Source: Marinomonas ushuaiensis DSM 15871
GTDB lineage: Bacteria; Pseudomonadota; Gammaproteobacteria; Pseudomonadales; Marinomonadaceae
Length of the DNA: 64,000 bases
Direction: 5' to 3'
Assembly: GCF_000521805.1 (NCBI RefSeq)
Contig: NZ_JAMB01000011.1
Location: forward strand, 1-64,000
In this document: piece by piece, positions 27,475 to 36,173 of the stretch
Layout: the number at the start of each line of letters is the position of its first letter
Position numbering within the stretch: the first letter of the stretch is position 1
Notes under the pieces: model-generated
The model's database searches: none
Told to the model about the DNA's origin: nothing
Seen by the model: only the letters and a program-made list of their open reading frames with translations
Translations under genes and position numbers: made by a program

Positions 27475-28452
27475 ATGTACAACGCATCCTTATGGCAACC
27501 CAGTGCTGACCTCTGTGTTTTAAAAAAACGTGCTCAGCTGTTGAAGGCTGTTCGAGGTTTTTTTGATGCGCGAGATGTGATGGAAGTCGATACACCGTGT
27601 TTGTCTTTGGGTAGTATCTCCGATCCTCATATTGAAGTCCTAACCAGCCACACTCGCTCCAAGGGTGAAGATCTAACCTATTATTTGCAAACCTCTCCAG
27701 AATACGCGATGAAGCGCTTGCTTTGCGCGGGCTCGGGTTCTATTTATCAATTGGGTAAAGTCTTTCGGGCGGAAGATGTTGGACGTCGCCACAGCATTGA
27801 ATTTACCATGTTGGAATGGTATCGAGTGGGGTTTGATCACTGGCAGTTAATGGATGAAATTCAAAGTTTGCTTGTGACCTTGTTTGATGATGACTCATTA
27901 AAGTGTGAACGCCTCAGTTATCAAGATGCTTTTTTGCGACATACGGGCGTTGACCCTTTGACTGCGAGTTTGAGCGAACTGCAAAGATGCGCTCATCAAT
28001 ACACAGAATATGGCTTGCAAGAAACAGACAGAGACACCTTGTTAGAATTGATTTTTGCCAGTGTTATCGAAGCGGCTATTGGTACAGAGCAACCTTGTTT
28101 TATTCACAGTTATCCCGCTTCGCAAGCGGCGTTAGCGAAAACCTATATGGATAATAATGATCAATGGGTTGCCGCGCGCTTTGAATTGTATTGGCAAGGA
28201 ATGGAACTGGCGAATGGTTATTACGAATTAACGGATGCAGAAGAGCAGACTCACCGGTTTGAAAAAGACAAAGTTTCCCGTAACAAGTTAAAACGAGCAG
28301 ACAGACAATTTGATGAACGATTATTAAACGCCTTAAAAAATGGCATGCCTGAATGCGCTGGTGTGGCGTTGGGAATCGACCGCTTGCTGATGTTAATGTG
28401 TCAAAAATCTCATATTGGTGAGGTTATGTCTTTTGCTCACTCAAGAGCCTAG
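27475..28452 (+). CDS. epmA: EpmA, EF-P--(R)-beta-lysine ligase
   Basis: 325 residues, the full length of EpmA (PoxA/GenX/YjeA). It is a class II lysyl-tRNA-synthetase-like catalytic core without the anticodon domain. Motif 2 (FRAEDVGRRHSIEFTMLEWYR) and motif 3 (GVALGIDRLLML) are intact, and WQGMELANGYYEL is typical. It attaches beta-lysine, made by EpmB, to K34 of EF-P. It follows the MocR remnant divergently. Confidence 0.95.
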   Translation: MYNASLWQPSADLCVLKKRAQLLKAVRGFFDARDVMEVDTPCLSLGSISDPHIEVLTSHTRSKGEDLTYYLQTSPEYAMKRLLCAGSGSIYQLGKVFRAEDVGRRHSIEFTMLEWYRVGFDHWQLMDEIQSLLVTLFDDDSLKCERLSYQDAFLRHTGVDPLTASLSELQRCAHQYTEYGLQETDRDTLLELIFASVIEAAIGTEQPCFIHSYPASQAALAKTYMDNNDQWVAARFELYWQGMELANGYYELTDAEEQTHRFEKDKVSRNKLKRADRQFDERLLNALKNGMPECAGVALGIDRLLMLMCQKSHIGEVMSFAHSRA

Positions 28453-28508
28453 ATATCGGAATAAACTTAATTTAGACCTTAAAAAAGTAAAAATAAAAAG
28501 GCTTTGTA

Positions 28509-30794
28509 GTGAACTCATTAATGGAAAAATATCGCTTAGGCACGAAGCGCCTTATCTCTTCTAAACAATGGATTTGGTTTTATCTGTTTACTTTTTTCAT
28601 GGTCGTTTTATTGATTTGGAAAGGAGGCGAAGCATTAAAAAATCAGCAGATTAAAACCCTCCGTATGGACACCATAGAGGAACTCAATCAGCTTGCTAAT
28701 GTTCTAGAAAGCGCGATTGCCAAGTATCAACATATGCCGACTCTGTTGGCGTCGAATGATCGGGTGAAAAAAGCTCTTAGAGATGGTTTTGAATCAGACA
28801 TCAATCAGCTGAATCGAGAACTTGAGCAGATTAACCGCATAACAGAAGCATCAGACAGTTATATTTTGAATGCCGATGGTTTAACCATAGCGGCTTCTAA
28901 CTATGGGGGGGGCAGTAGTTTTGTGGGCAGTAACTATGTATTTCGCCCTTACTTTAAAGATGCTATTGCAGGTAAACCGGGGCGATATTATGCCTTGGGT
29001 ATTATGTCGAATCGTCGTGGTTATTATTTTTCTTATCCCATTTATGAAGGTGAATCGATTATCGGCGTTGCGGTTGTAAAGGTGGATTTAACACAATTCG
29101 AAAAACGCTTTGCTAATCAAAATTACGAGTTTGTCTTGTTAGATCCAGATAATGTTGTGTTCAGTGGTTCTCGCCCTAATTGGGTCTATCGAGTACTGGG
29201 TGAGTTATCCCACGAGGAGCTAAAACGCATTGCAGATTCCCAGCGCTATGGAGATAAAGCCATTGAGAAATTGGCAATTACCTATCAAAAATCCTTTGAT
29301 GATCAATCTCATATTATTGATATCTTAGAAAATAAAAATACGAATAACAGCGATAATTTGAACCGAGTTTCTTATCTTAAGATGAGTCGGCCGATTAGTC
29401 TTTTGGGTTTCCAAGTGTCCATTTTAGCGCCGCTGAAAATTCTTAACGAAGACATTGCTTTATGGCGTGCTATTTTTGCTGGTGGCGTAACGATTACAGC
29501 CTTGTTGTTTGGTTTGGCTATGTTACGCACACGTATGTTACGAGAGCGTTCTGATGCCAATGAGATGACACGGCACAATCAAGCGTATATTCGTGAAGTG
29601 ATTCAAAATACGCAGGCCGGTTTGGTGACGTTAGACGAGAATCATAAAATTGAATCCTTTAACCCTGCGGTTGAAAGGTTAGTGGGGCAGCCATTAGCCC
29701 CTTTGGTTGGGCAACCCTTGAGTGTGTTGTTTCGATCTGATGGCGAAGGGTTTATGACGTCACCTTCGGATGATTTTTTTGACGCCATTAATAATCTCGG
29801 TATTAAAGTGCTCACCAGAGAAGGCAGTTTGTGTTATTTCGAGCAAGCGCCTGTGCCTGTGGAAATGACCTTGTGTGAGATGCAGCTGCCTAATCGCTTG
29901 AGCTATTTGGTGACCTTCCATGATATGACTGAACGGAAGCGTTATGAGCAAGAAATCACTCAGGCACGAATTGACTTAGAAGAGCGAGTGCGAGAGCGAA
30001 CCTTTGAATTGGAAGGGGCAAACATTCGACTTCGTCAGGAAATTGAAGAGCACAAAGGCACTCAGCGAGAGCTTATTCAAACCGCAAAACTGGCGGTGCT
30101 TGGTCAATTGAGCGCAGGCTTGAATCATGAATTAAATCAACCATTAACGGCGATTCGAGCGTTTGCGGGGAATGGTTTGAAGTTTCTTGACCGTGGACAA
30201 TACGATCAGGCGCAGACGAATCTACAGCACATTAGTCAGCTTGGTCATCATATGAGCGACATTATTGCGCGCTTCAAAGTGTTTGCGCGAAAAGGCGATG
30301 TGCATCAAGGGCCAATTGCGGTTCAGACGGCGATCATGGGTGCTATTAAGATTATGGGAACGCGTTATAAAGAAGTCGATATCGAGCTGGTGGTAACGGA
30401 GGATAAAGGCTTTATCGTGAATGGCGATATGGTCTTTTTGGAGCAAGTGTTGGTCAATTTATTGGCTAACGCGGCGGACGCTATTTTGGAGTCGCCTAGC
30501 CATGATCGACGAGTTTGTATTGAACAGAAAGGCACAGACGACAGCGTAATTATTTGTGTTCAAGATACGGGCAGTGGATTAAGTGACGAAGCCGTCCGAA
30601 ACCTGTTTGAGCCTTTCTTTACATCTAAATCATCGGGTTTAGGGTTAGGGCTTGGTTTGTCTATTAGTCAGCGAATTATCGACGCAATGGGCGGGCAAAT
30701 TAGTGCGAGCAATATGGCCTCAGGTGGTGCTGAATTTTGTGTTAGGCTACCACGCTTTCAACCATCGTCTATGGCTTATGACAATGCTTTATAA
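28509..30794 (+). CDS. dctB: DctB-like sensor histidine kinase
   Basis: 761 residues from GTG 28509 (AAAAAGG about 7 bases upstream). Transmembrane segments lie near 20-38 and 320-340 and flank a periplasmic double-Cache sensor (with SNYVFRPYFKDA). A PAS domain is at about 360-470, then a coiled coil. The dimerisation helix carries phospho-acceptor H540 (NHELNQPLTAIR), and an ATPase domain with N-box LVNLLANAADAI follows. DctB senses C4-dicarboxylates such as succinate. It is 21 bp upstream of the dctD-like gene, and the TRAP transporter lies 4 kb further on. Confidence 0.93.
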   Translation: MNSLMEKYRLGTKRLISSKQWIWFYLFTFFMVVLLIWKGGEALKNQQIKTLRMDTIEELNQLANVLESAIAKYQHMPTLLASNDRVKKALRDGFESDINQLNRELEQINRITEASDSYILNADGLTIAASNYGGGSSFVGSNYVFRPYFKDAIAGKPGRYYALGIMSNRRGYYFSYPIYEGESIIGVAVVKVDLTQFEKRFANQNYEFVLLDPDNVVFSGSRPNWVYRVLGELSHEELKRIADSQRYGDKAIEKLAITYQKSFDDQSHIIDILENKNTNNSDNLNRVSYLKMSRPISLLGFQVSILAPLKILNEDIALWRAIFAGGVTITALLFGLAMLRTRMLRERSDANEMTRHNQAYIREVIQNTQAGLVTLDENHKIESFNPAVERLVGQPLAPLVGQPLSVLFRSDGEGFMTSPSDDFFDAINNLGIKVLTREGSLCYFEQAPVPVEMTLCEMQLPNRLSYLVTFHDMTERKRYEQEITQARIDLEERVRERTFELEGANIRLRQEIEEHKGTQRELIQTAKLAVLGQLSAGLNHELNQPLTAIRAFAGNGLKFLDRGQYDQAQTNLQHISQLGHHMSDIIARFKVFARKGDVHQGPIAVQTAIMGAIKIMGTRYKEVDIELVVTEDKGFIVNGDMVFLEQVLVNLLANAADAILESPSHDRRVCIEQKGTDDSVIICVQDTGSGLSDEAVRNLFEPFFTSKSSGLGLGLGLSISQRIIDAMGGQISASNMASGGAEFCVRLPRFQPSSMAYDNAL

Positions 30795-30815
30795 CGCTTT
30801 TCAAAAGGAAATCTC

Positions 30816-32174
30816 ATGCTAGATAATAAGCAGGTAATATTAATTGATGATGAGCAAGCCGTCCGTATGGCGATTTCTCAGACGTTGCAGTTAGAAGATT
30901 TTGATGTGGCTGAATTTTCCACGGCGCAAGGCGTGGTTGAACGTTTATCATTAGATTTTCCTGGTGTGATTGTTAGTGATATTAATTTACCAGGCAAAAG
31001 TGGTTTGGCGTTGTTTGAAGACGTTAAAAAAATTGATGCAGAGATTCCCTTCATTGTTATTACTGGTCATGGTGACATCAGTATGGCGGTCAATGCCATT
31101 CGTGATGGCGCGTATGATTTTATTGAAAAACCCTTTTCGAATGAAGACTTTATTGAAGTAGTCAGACGTGCCACGGAAAAACGTCATTTAACCTTAGAAA
31201 ATCGAAACCTGCGTTTAGAATTGGTGGCGCAAAATGCTCCGGGCCCTCGTATTATTGGTAATACGTCTGGTATTCATCGTTTACGTCAGGCGTTATTGCA
31301 TGTGGCGGATACCGGTGCGGATATCTTAATTCAAGGTGAAACGGGGACAGGAAAAGAATTAGTTGCTCGTTATATTCATGAGCACAGTTCTCGTCGGGGT
31401 CATGCTTTTGTGGCGATTAACTGTGGCGCCGTACCGGATTCCATTATGGAATCTGAACTTTTTGGTCATGAAAAAGGCGCTTTTACCGATGCTAAAACAC
31501 AGCGCATTGGTAAGCTAGAACACGCCAATGGCGGTACTTTATTTCTTGATGAAATCGAAAGCATGCCCATGTCCATGCAAATTCGTTTATTGCGTGTTTT
31601 GGAAGAGCGCCGTTTAGAGCGTTTAGGGTCGAATACTGGTATTGATTTGGATTTGCGGATTTTAGCAGCAACCAAAGTTGACTTAAAACAGTTGAGTGAA
31701 GGCGATACTTTCCGTGAGGATCTGTACTATCGATTGAACGTAGTACGAGTTGATATTCCACCATTACGTGAAAGAAAAGATGATATTTCACTGCTTTGGC
31801 AGCATTTTTGTTTAGTGGCGACAGCGCAATATAAACGTGAATCTGAACCCCTTTCTGCAGCACGAATGCACAGCTTATTGAGTTATGAATGGCCAGGGAA
31901 TGTTCGTGAATTACGTAACCTTGCCGAGCGTTATGTCTTGATGGGAGAGGCGGGCTCTTTTGAGTTTGATGAAATCATCACGAATGAAAATAACCCTGGT
32001 GTCATGACTCTGCCTGAGCAAATGGAACGCTTTGAAAAAACCTTATTAGAACAAGAATTAATGCGCCAAAAAGGGTCAATAAAAAGCACCATGGATGCAC
32101 TGGGTCTGCCGCGTAAAACGTTATATGACAAAATGCGAAAATATGGGCTAGATAAGGATATTTTTAAGTTATAA
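30816..32174 (+). CDS. dctD: DctD-like sigma-54-dependent response regulator
   Basis: 452 residues. A receiver domain with phospho-acceptor D55 (IVSDINLPG) covers 1-120. A central AAA+ domain (about 145-380) has Walker A GETGTGKE. A Fis-type helix-turn-helix lies at the C-terminus (KSTMDALGLPRKTLYDKMRKYGL). The sigma-54 contact loop reads GAFTDA instead of the usual GAFTGA. It is co-transcribed with dctB and is the likely activator of the TRAP genes dctPQM. Confidence 0.93.
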   Translation: MLDNKQVILIDDEQAVRMAISQTLQLEDFDVAEFSTAQGVVERLSLDFPGVIVSDINLPGKSGLALFEDVKKIDAEIPFIVITGHGDISMAVNAIRDGAYDFIEKPFSNEDFIEVVRRATEKRHLTLENRNLRLELVAQNAPGPRIIGNTSGIHRLRQALLHVADTGADILIQGETGTGKELVARYIHEHSSRRGHAFVAINCGAVPDSIMESELFGHEKGAFTDAKTQRIGKLEHANGGTLFLDEIESMPMSMQIRLLRVLEERRLERLGSNTGIDLDLRILAATKVDLKQLSEGDTFREDLYYRLNVVRVDIPPLRERKDDISLLWQHFCLVATAQYKRESEPLSAARMHSLLSYEWPGNVRELRNLAERYVLMGEAGSFEFDEIITNENNPGVMTLPEQMERFEKTLLEQELMRQKGSIKSTMDALGLPRKTLYDKMRKYGLDKDIFKL

Positions 32175-32258
32175 AACTTGATTTAAAGGTTAGTAATGTT
32201 GGGTGTCAAAGTCAGCTTGCTGTATAATTTTTAAACCAGTTTATAGCGCTCATAAGCG

Positions 32259-33113
32259 ATGGACTTAAATTCTATTTTATATAATACGTTTTTCTGGCTG
32301 TATGGAGACAAAGTGACATTATTTATTAGACGTTGCCTACGCAGACTTGGGCGAGTTGGTTTAGTTGTAACATTAACAGTCTTATCTGCTACTCTGGCCT
32401 ATCTGCTTAATTTTCTGTTCGTAGAGTGGTTTGATCTTACTTATATTCCTTTTGAAGACTTTATTTTAATTTCTAGTATTACGGTTTTGGTTACTCCTTT
32501 TCTTTCTTGGTATTTAGCGGGTTTATTTTTCCATATAGATGAAATGGAAGTTAAAATGACTGAGTTAGCGACTGTTGATAGCCTAACGAATACTTATAAT
32601 CGTGGGTATTTTTATCAAAAAGTTGAACGGATTTTATCCAGCCCTCCTGATCTTGAAAATGTTAGCCTCTCAGAGCAGATTGACTATCTAGATAATAAAC
32701 ACTTACCTGGGTTTTTCATTTTAGATCTAGATAACTTAAAACCCATTAATGATCAATATGGTCACGCTGCTGGCGATCAAGTATTGGCTGCCTTTAGTGC
32801 TGTATTACTTGAATTAGCTCCAGAGCCTAGTGTTGTTGGTCGTTTAGGTGGGGATGAATTTGTTATTTTTTTAGACAACACCATTCAATTTGTTCCACAA
32901 AATTTCGCGGAGCAAATTTTAGAGCGGGTTCGATCTGATAAGGTAGAATTTGATGGATTCCCAATTTCGTTTGCTGCCAGTATCGGTTTCGCTAGTATTC
33001 GCGGTAGAGATGGCCATGCAATTGATATGGCAATGAAAGCCGCCGACAATGCTCTATATAAAGTGAAGCGTTCAGGTAGAAATGGTTTTGCAATGGGTGA
33101 TGTGGAAGGTTGA
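32259..33113 (+). CDS. Diguanylate cyclase (GGDEF) with two transmembrane segments
   Basis: 284 residues. Two hydrophobic segments (about 28-50 and 66-90) precede a GGDEF domain (about 105-282) with the active-site motif RLGGDEFVIF. An acidic 25-residue insertion (SSPPDLENVSLSEQIDYLD) lies early in the domain. There is no I-site RxxD before the active motif and no EAL domain. It sits 84 bp after dctD and may be separately transcribed. A bidirectional terminator follows. Confidence 0.9.
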   Translation: MDLNSILYNTFFWLYGDKVTLFIRRCLRRLGRVGLVVTLTVLSATLAYLLNFLFVEWFDLTYIPFEDFILISSITVLVTPFLSWYLAGLFFHIDEMEVKMTELATVDSLTNTYNRGYFYQKVERILSSPPDLENVSLSEQIDYLDNKHLPGFFILDLDNLKPINDQYGHAAGDQVLAAFSAVLLELAPEPSVVGRLGGDEFVIFLDNTIQFVPQNFAEQILERVRSDKVEFDGFPISFAASIGFASIRGRDGHAIDMAMKAADNALYKVKRSGRNGFAMGDVEG

Positions 33114-33164
33114 TATTTGTCTATTTTTTACCTTTATAAGGGCTTGTTGAAAGCTAATAATCAT

Positions 33165-33196
33165 AAAAAATGGCGACTATTATGGTCGCCATTTTT
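33165..33196. terminator. Bidirectional terminator between the GGDEF and ggt genes
   Basis: AAAAAATGGCGAC and GTCGCCATTTTT form a stem of about 12 bp with a 7-base loop and A/T tracts on both sides, between convergent genes. Confidence 0.85.
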
Positions 33197-33282
33197 AGTG
33201 AATCTGTATTTTTGTTGTGCAGATTAAAGCGAATGGCTGTTTTTCGTCTTCGCATTATAATTCTGCACTTTAATTTTGAGGA

Positions 33283-35043
33283 CTAGTCTCCTAATACAAG
33301 GCCTTCACGTCTTGGATCAGCCCCACCAAGCAACCCCGTATCTTCAATAATAATGCCTTGAATACCAGAGTTTAAATCTTTAATAGAGACTTTGAATCCC
33401 ATGTCGGTCAGTGGTTTCTCGAAACGTTCGGCTTGAGTTCCTTTTTCAAGATCGTATGTTCCAAATCGATTCAACATATTCGGCAATGAAATGGCTTCTT
33501 GAATGTCCATACCCCATTCAATATGAGCAATCAGAGTTTTAGCTACGTAACCAATAATACGAGAACCACCAGGAGAACCAACGACTAAATAAGGTTTGTC
33601 GTCTTTCATAATAATAGTGGGCGACATAGAAGAGCGAGGGCGTTTACCCGGCTCTAGTCGATTCGCGATTGGATAACCATTTTGATGAGATTTGAAGGAA
33701 AAATCTGTTAGTTCGTTATTTAGCAAAAAACCATTACTCATCACATTTGAGCCAAAACCGTTCTCAATAGTTGTGGTTACCGAAACCGCATTGCCATCCT
33801 TATCGACAATTGAGATATGGCTAGTTGATGGTAATTCAATAGAAATGTCATCGGCTTGTGTTATTGGATGACGCCATTCTGGTTCACCAGCAGAGACGGT
33901 TTCTAGCGCTTTACCGGGAGTGATAAGTTTAGCTCGTTCTGCCAGATAGTTTTTGTCCAGTAAGCCTTGAGGCATAGGCACAAAATCCGTATCTGCCATA
34001 TAGCGACCACGATCTGCAAATGCCAGACGAGATGCATCGCCAATGATTTGCCACGCTTCTGGAGAATTTGCGCCCATTTTTGCTAGGTCGAATTCTTGTG
34101 TGATGCCTAAGATTTGCCCAACGGTTAACGCGCCAGAACTTGGTGGCCCCATTCCACACACATCGAATTTTTTATAAGGCAAGCAAACAGGTGTTCGTTC
34201 CTTGACCGTGTAGTTGGCAAAATCTTGTTCAGATAATACACCAGGGTTGTCTGCGATAATTTGTACTTGGGAGACAATGTCTTTAGCAATTTGGCCTGTG
34301 TAAAACTCGTCGGGACCGTAAACAGCTAATAAATTTAAGGTTTTATAATAAGCCGTATTAGTCATTCGACTACCTGCTTCTACCGGAGTACCGTCATAAT
34401 TAAAGAAATACGATTTTGTTTTTGGGTAGCGAGACAAATATTCTGCGCTGCCTTTAATTGCCTCTGCTAAACGTGGTGAAACGATAAACCCCTCTTGGGC
34501 TATTTTCGCAGCAGGCTCTAACAAGTCTTTCCAAGGTAAGGTGCCATATTTATCGTGCAGCTCCCCCATGAGTTTTACTGTGCCCGGTGTTCCAACAGAA
34601 CGACCACCCACAACAGCAGTATAGAAAGATAAAGGTTCGCCTTTATCGTCTTGAAAAAGTTCTGGTGTGGCGGCCATAGGTGCAGTTTCTCTGCCATCAA
34701 ATGTGGTTAGTTTTTGCTCCTTAGCATCGTAATACACAACAAAAGCACCACCACCTAAACCAGAGGATTGCGGCTCTACTAACCCAAGTGTCATTTGAAC
34801 AGCCACTAAGGCATCGATCGCAGAACCTCCAGCTTTTAATACATCGTAACCAGCTTGGCTAGCGACAGGATTTGCTGTTGCCACCATGAATTTGTTAGCG
34901 TGAGTTAAGGTCTGTACTTGTATACCAGTGGCGGCTTCTGGAGCAACAGCGTCGGCCGCTTGCCCGGCTGCTAATAAGCTCGAATTGAGAAAATATAAAG
35001 GGAAGAGGGTACAGAAATGACGCCATGAATAGTTATGAAACAT
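33283..35043 (-). CDS. ggt: Gamma-glutamyltransferase
   Basis: 586 residues, the usual size of the periplasmic Ggt precursor. The N-terminal hydrophobic stretch (about 8-26) is a signal peptide. The autoprocessing and nucleophilic threonine is T407 in STSHISIVDKDGNAVSVTT, which separates large and small subunits. FGSNVMSNGFLLNNELTDF and the SPGGSRII oxyanion motif are intact. It hydrolyses gamma-glutamyl compounds such as glutathione. It is a single gene between terminators, with its 5' end facing kduD. Confidence 0.93.
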   Translation of the reverse strand: MFHNYSWRHFCTLFPLYFLNSSLLAAGQAADAVAPEAATGIQVQTLTHANKFMVATANPVASQAGYDVLKAGGSAIDALVAVQMTLGLVEPQSSGLGGGAFVVYYDAKEQKLTTFDGRETAPMAATPELFQDDKGEPLSFYTAVVGGRSVGTPGTVKLMGELHDKYGTLPWKDLLEPAAKIAQEGFIVSPRLAEAIKGSAEYLSRYPKTKSYFFNYDGTPVEAGSRMTNTAYYKTLNLLAVYGPDEFYTGQIAKDIVSQVQIIADNPGVLSEQDFANYTVKERTPVCLPYKKFDVCGMGPPSSGALTVGQILGITQEFDLAKMGANSPEAWQIIGDASRLAFADRGRYMADTDFVPMPQGLLDKNYLAERAKLITPGKALETVSAGEPEWRHPITQADDISIELPSTSHISIVDKDGNAVSVTTTIENGFGSNVMSNGFLLNNELTDFSFKSHQNGYPIANRLEPGKRPRSSMSPTIIMKDDKPYLVVGSPGGSRIIGYVAKTLIAHIEWGMDIQEAISLPNMLNRFGTYDLEKGTQAERFEKPLTDMGFKVSIKDLNSGIQGIIIEDTGLLGGADPRREGLVLGD

Positions 35044-35313
35044 AATAAATATCCTGATTTATTTAGTGATAAGTAAAGCAGTACGGCTCTTATCTAATCA
35101 TAATTGTGTCTTTGGGTGAATGTATAAAACGATAGAATTTCACTAGATTCGATATCTTTTATATCTGAGAGCTACAGTTCAATGAAAGATAAAACACCAC
35201 TTTGAAAATATCGAATAATCATTTTTGTGCTACTCTCAATCAATAATTTTATGGTCATTTAATGTATAAAAATCTGATAGAAACAGGTGTGTTAATAAAT
35301 ATAAGGTGTTGTT

Positions 35314-36072
35314 ATGAATGGAATGTTTGATCTTACCAATAAGGTCGCAATCGTGACTGGCTGCAATACAGGATTAGGCCAAGGCATGGCGTTGGCGTTG
35401 GCACAAGCCGGTGCGGACATAGTGGGTGTAAACAGAAGTGATCCTTCTGAAACGGCTGCTTTGATTGAAAAAGCGGGCCGGAAATTTCATAGCGTAATTG
35501 CGGATATGAGCAAGATAGAAACCACGGACCTTGTTATTAAAGAAGCGGTCAATGCGTTTGGTAAAATTGATATTCTAGTGAATAACGCGGGTATTATTCG
35601 TCGTAATGATGCCATCGATTTTACTGAGAAAGATTGGGATGAGGTGATGGATGTTAATCTGAAAACCTTGTTTTTTATGTCTCAATCTTTTGCTAAGCAA
35701 GTGATGGCTCAGAAGAGCGCAGGGAACATTATCAACGTTGCGTCTATGCTGTCTTACCAGGGAGGTATTCGCGTGCCGTCTTATACTTCATCGAAAAGTG
35801 GTGTGTTAGGTTTAACCAAAGCCTTAGCGAACGAATGGGCGCAACATGGCATTAATGTGAACGCTATTGCCCCTGGTTATATGGAAACCAACAATACTGA
35901 AGCGCTACGAGCAGATGAAAATAGATCCAGTGAAATATTAGGCCGCATTCCTGCAGGACGTTGGGGAACACCCAATGACATGGCTGGACCGATTGTATTT
36001 CTTGCTTCTGATGCATCACGTTATGTGCATGGTTACACCATCGCCGTTGATGGTGGTTGGTTAGCACGTTAG
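35314..36072 (+). CDS. kduD: KduD-like 2-dehydro-3-deoxy-D-gluconate 5-dehydrogenase
   Basis: 252-residue SDR closely matching KduD. Key motifs are TGCNTGLGQGMA (cofactor), NNAGIIRRNDAIDF, SMLSYQGG (catalytic Ser), YTSSKSG (YxxxK), and the KduD-like ending RWGTPNDMAGPIVFLASDASRYVHG. KduD interconverts 2-dehydro-3-deoxygluconate and 2,5-diketo-3-deoxygluconate with NAD in uronate catabolism. No other uronate gene (kduI, kdgK) is in the window. It is convergent with dctM. Confidence 0.85.
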   Translation: MNGMFDLTNKVAIVTGCNTGLGQGMALALAQAGADIVGVNRSDPSETAALIEKAGRKFHSVIADMSKIETTDLVIKEAVNAFGKIDILVNNAGIIRRNDAIDFTEKDWDEVMDVNLKTLFFMSQSFAKQVMAQKSAGNIINVASMLSYQGGIRVPSYTSSKSGVLGLTKALANEWAQHGINVNAIAPGYMETNNTEALRADENRSSEILGRIPAGRWGTPNDMAGPIVFLASDASRYVHGYTIAVDGGWLAR

Positions 36073-36113
36073 TTTTTGAATTAAGGGTTGGTTATATTTC
36101 GAAGTAAAAAAAC

Positions 36114-36140
36114 AAAAAAAGCGCCTTTCGGCGCTTTTTT
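36114..36140. terminator. Bidirectional terminator between kduD and dctM
   Basis: AAAAAAGCGCC and GGCGCTTTTTT form an 11-bp stem around TTTC, with tracts suited to termination in both directions between convergent genes. Confidence 0.9.
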
Positions 36141-36173
36141 ATGTATCTGGATTTGAGAATAAATATTCAGTTG

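Noticed and set aside
31492-31863. 123-codon minus-strand frame within dctD
   Set aside because: Shadow of the AAA+ domain on the opposite strand.
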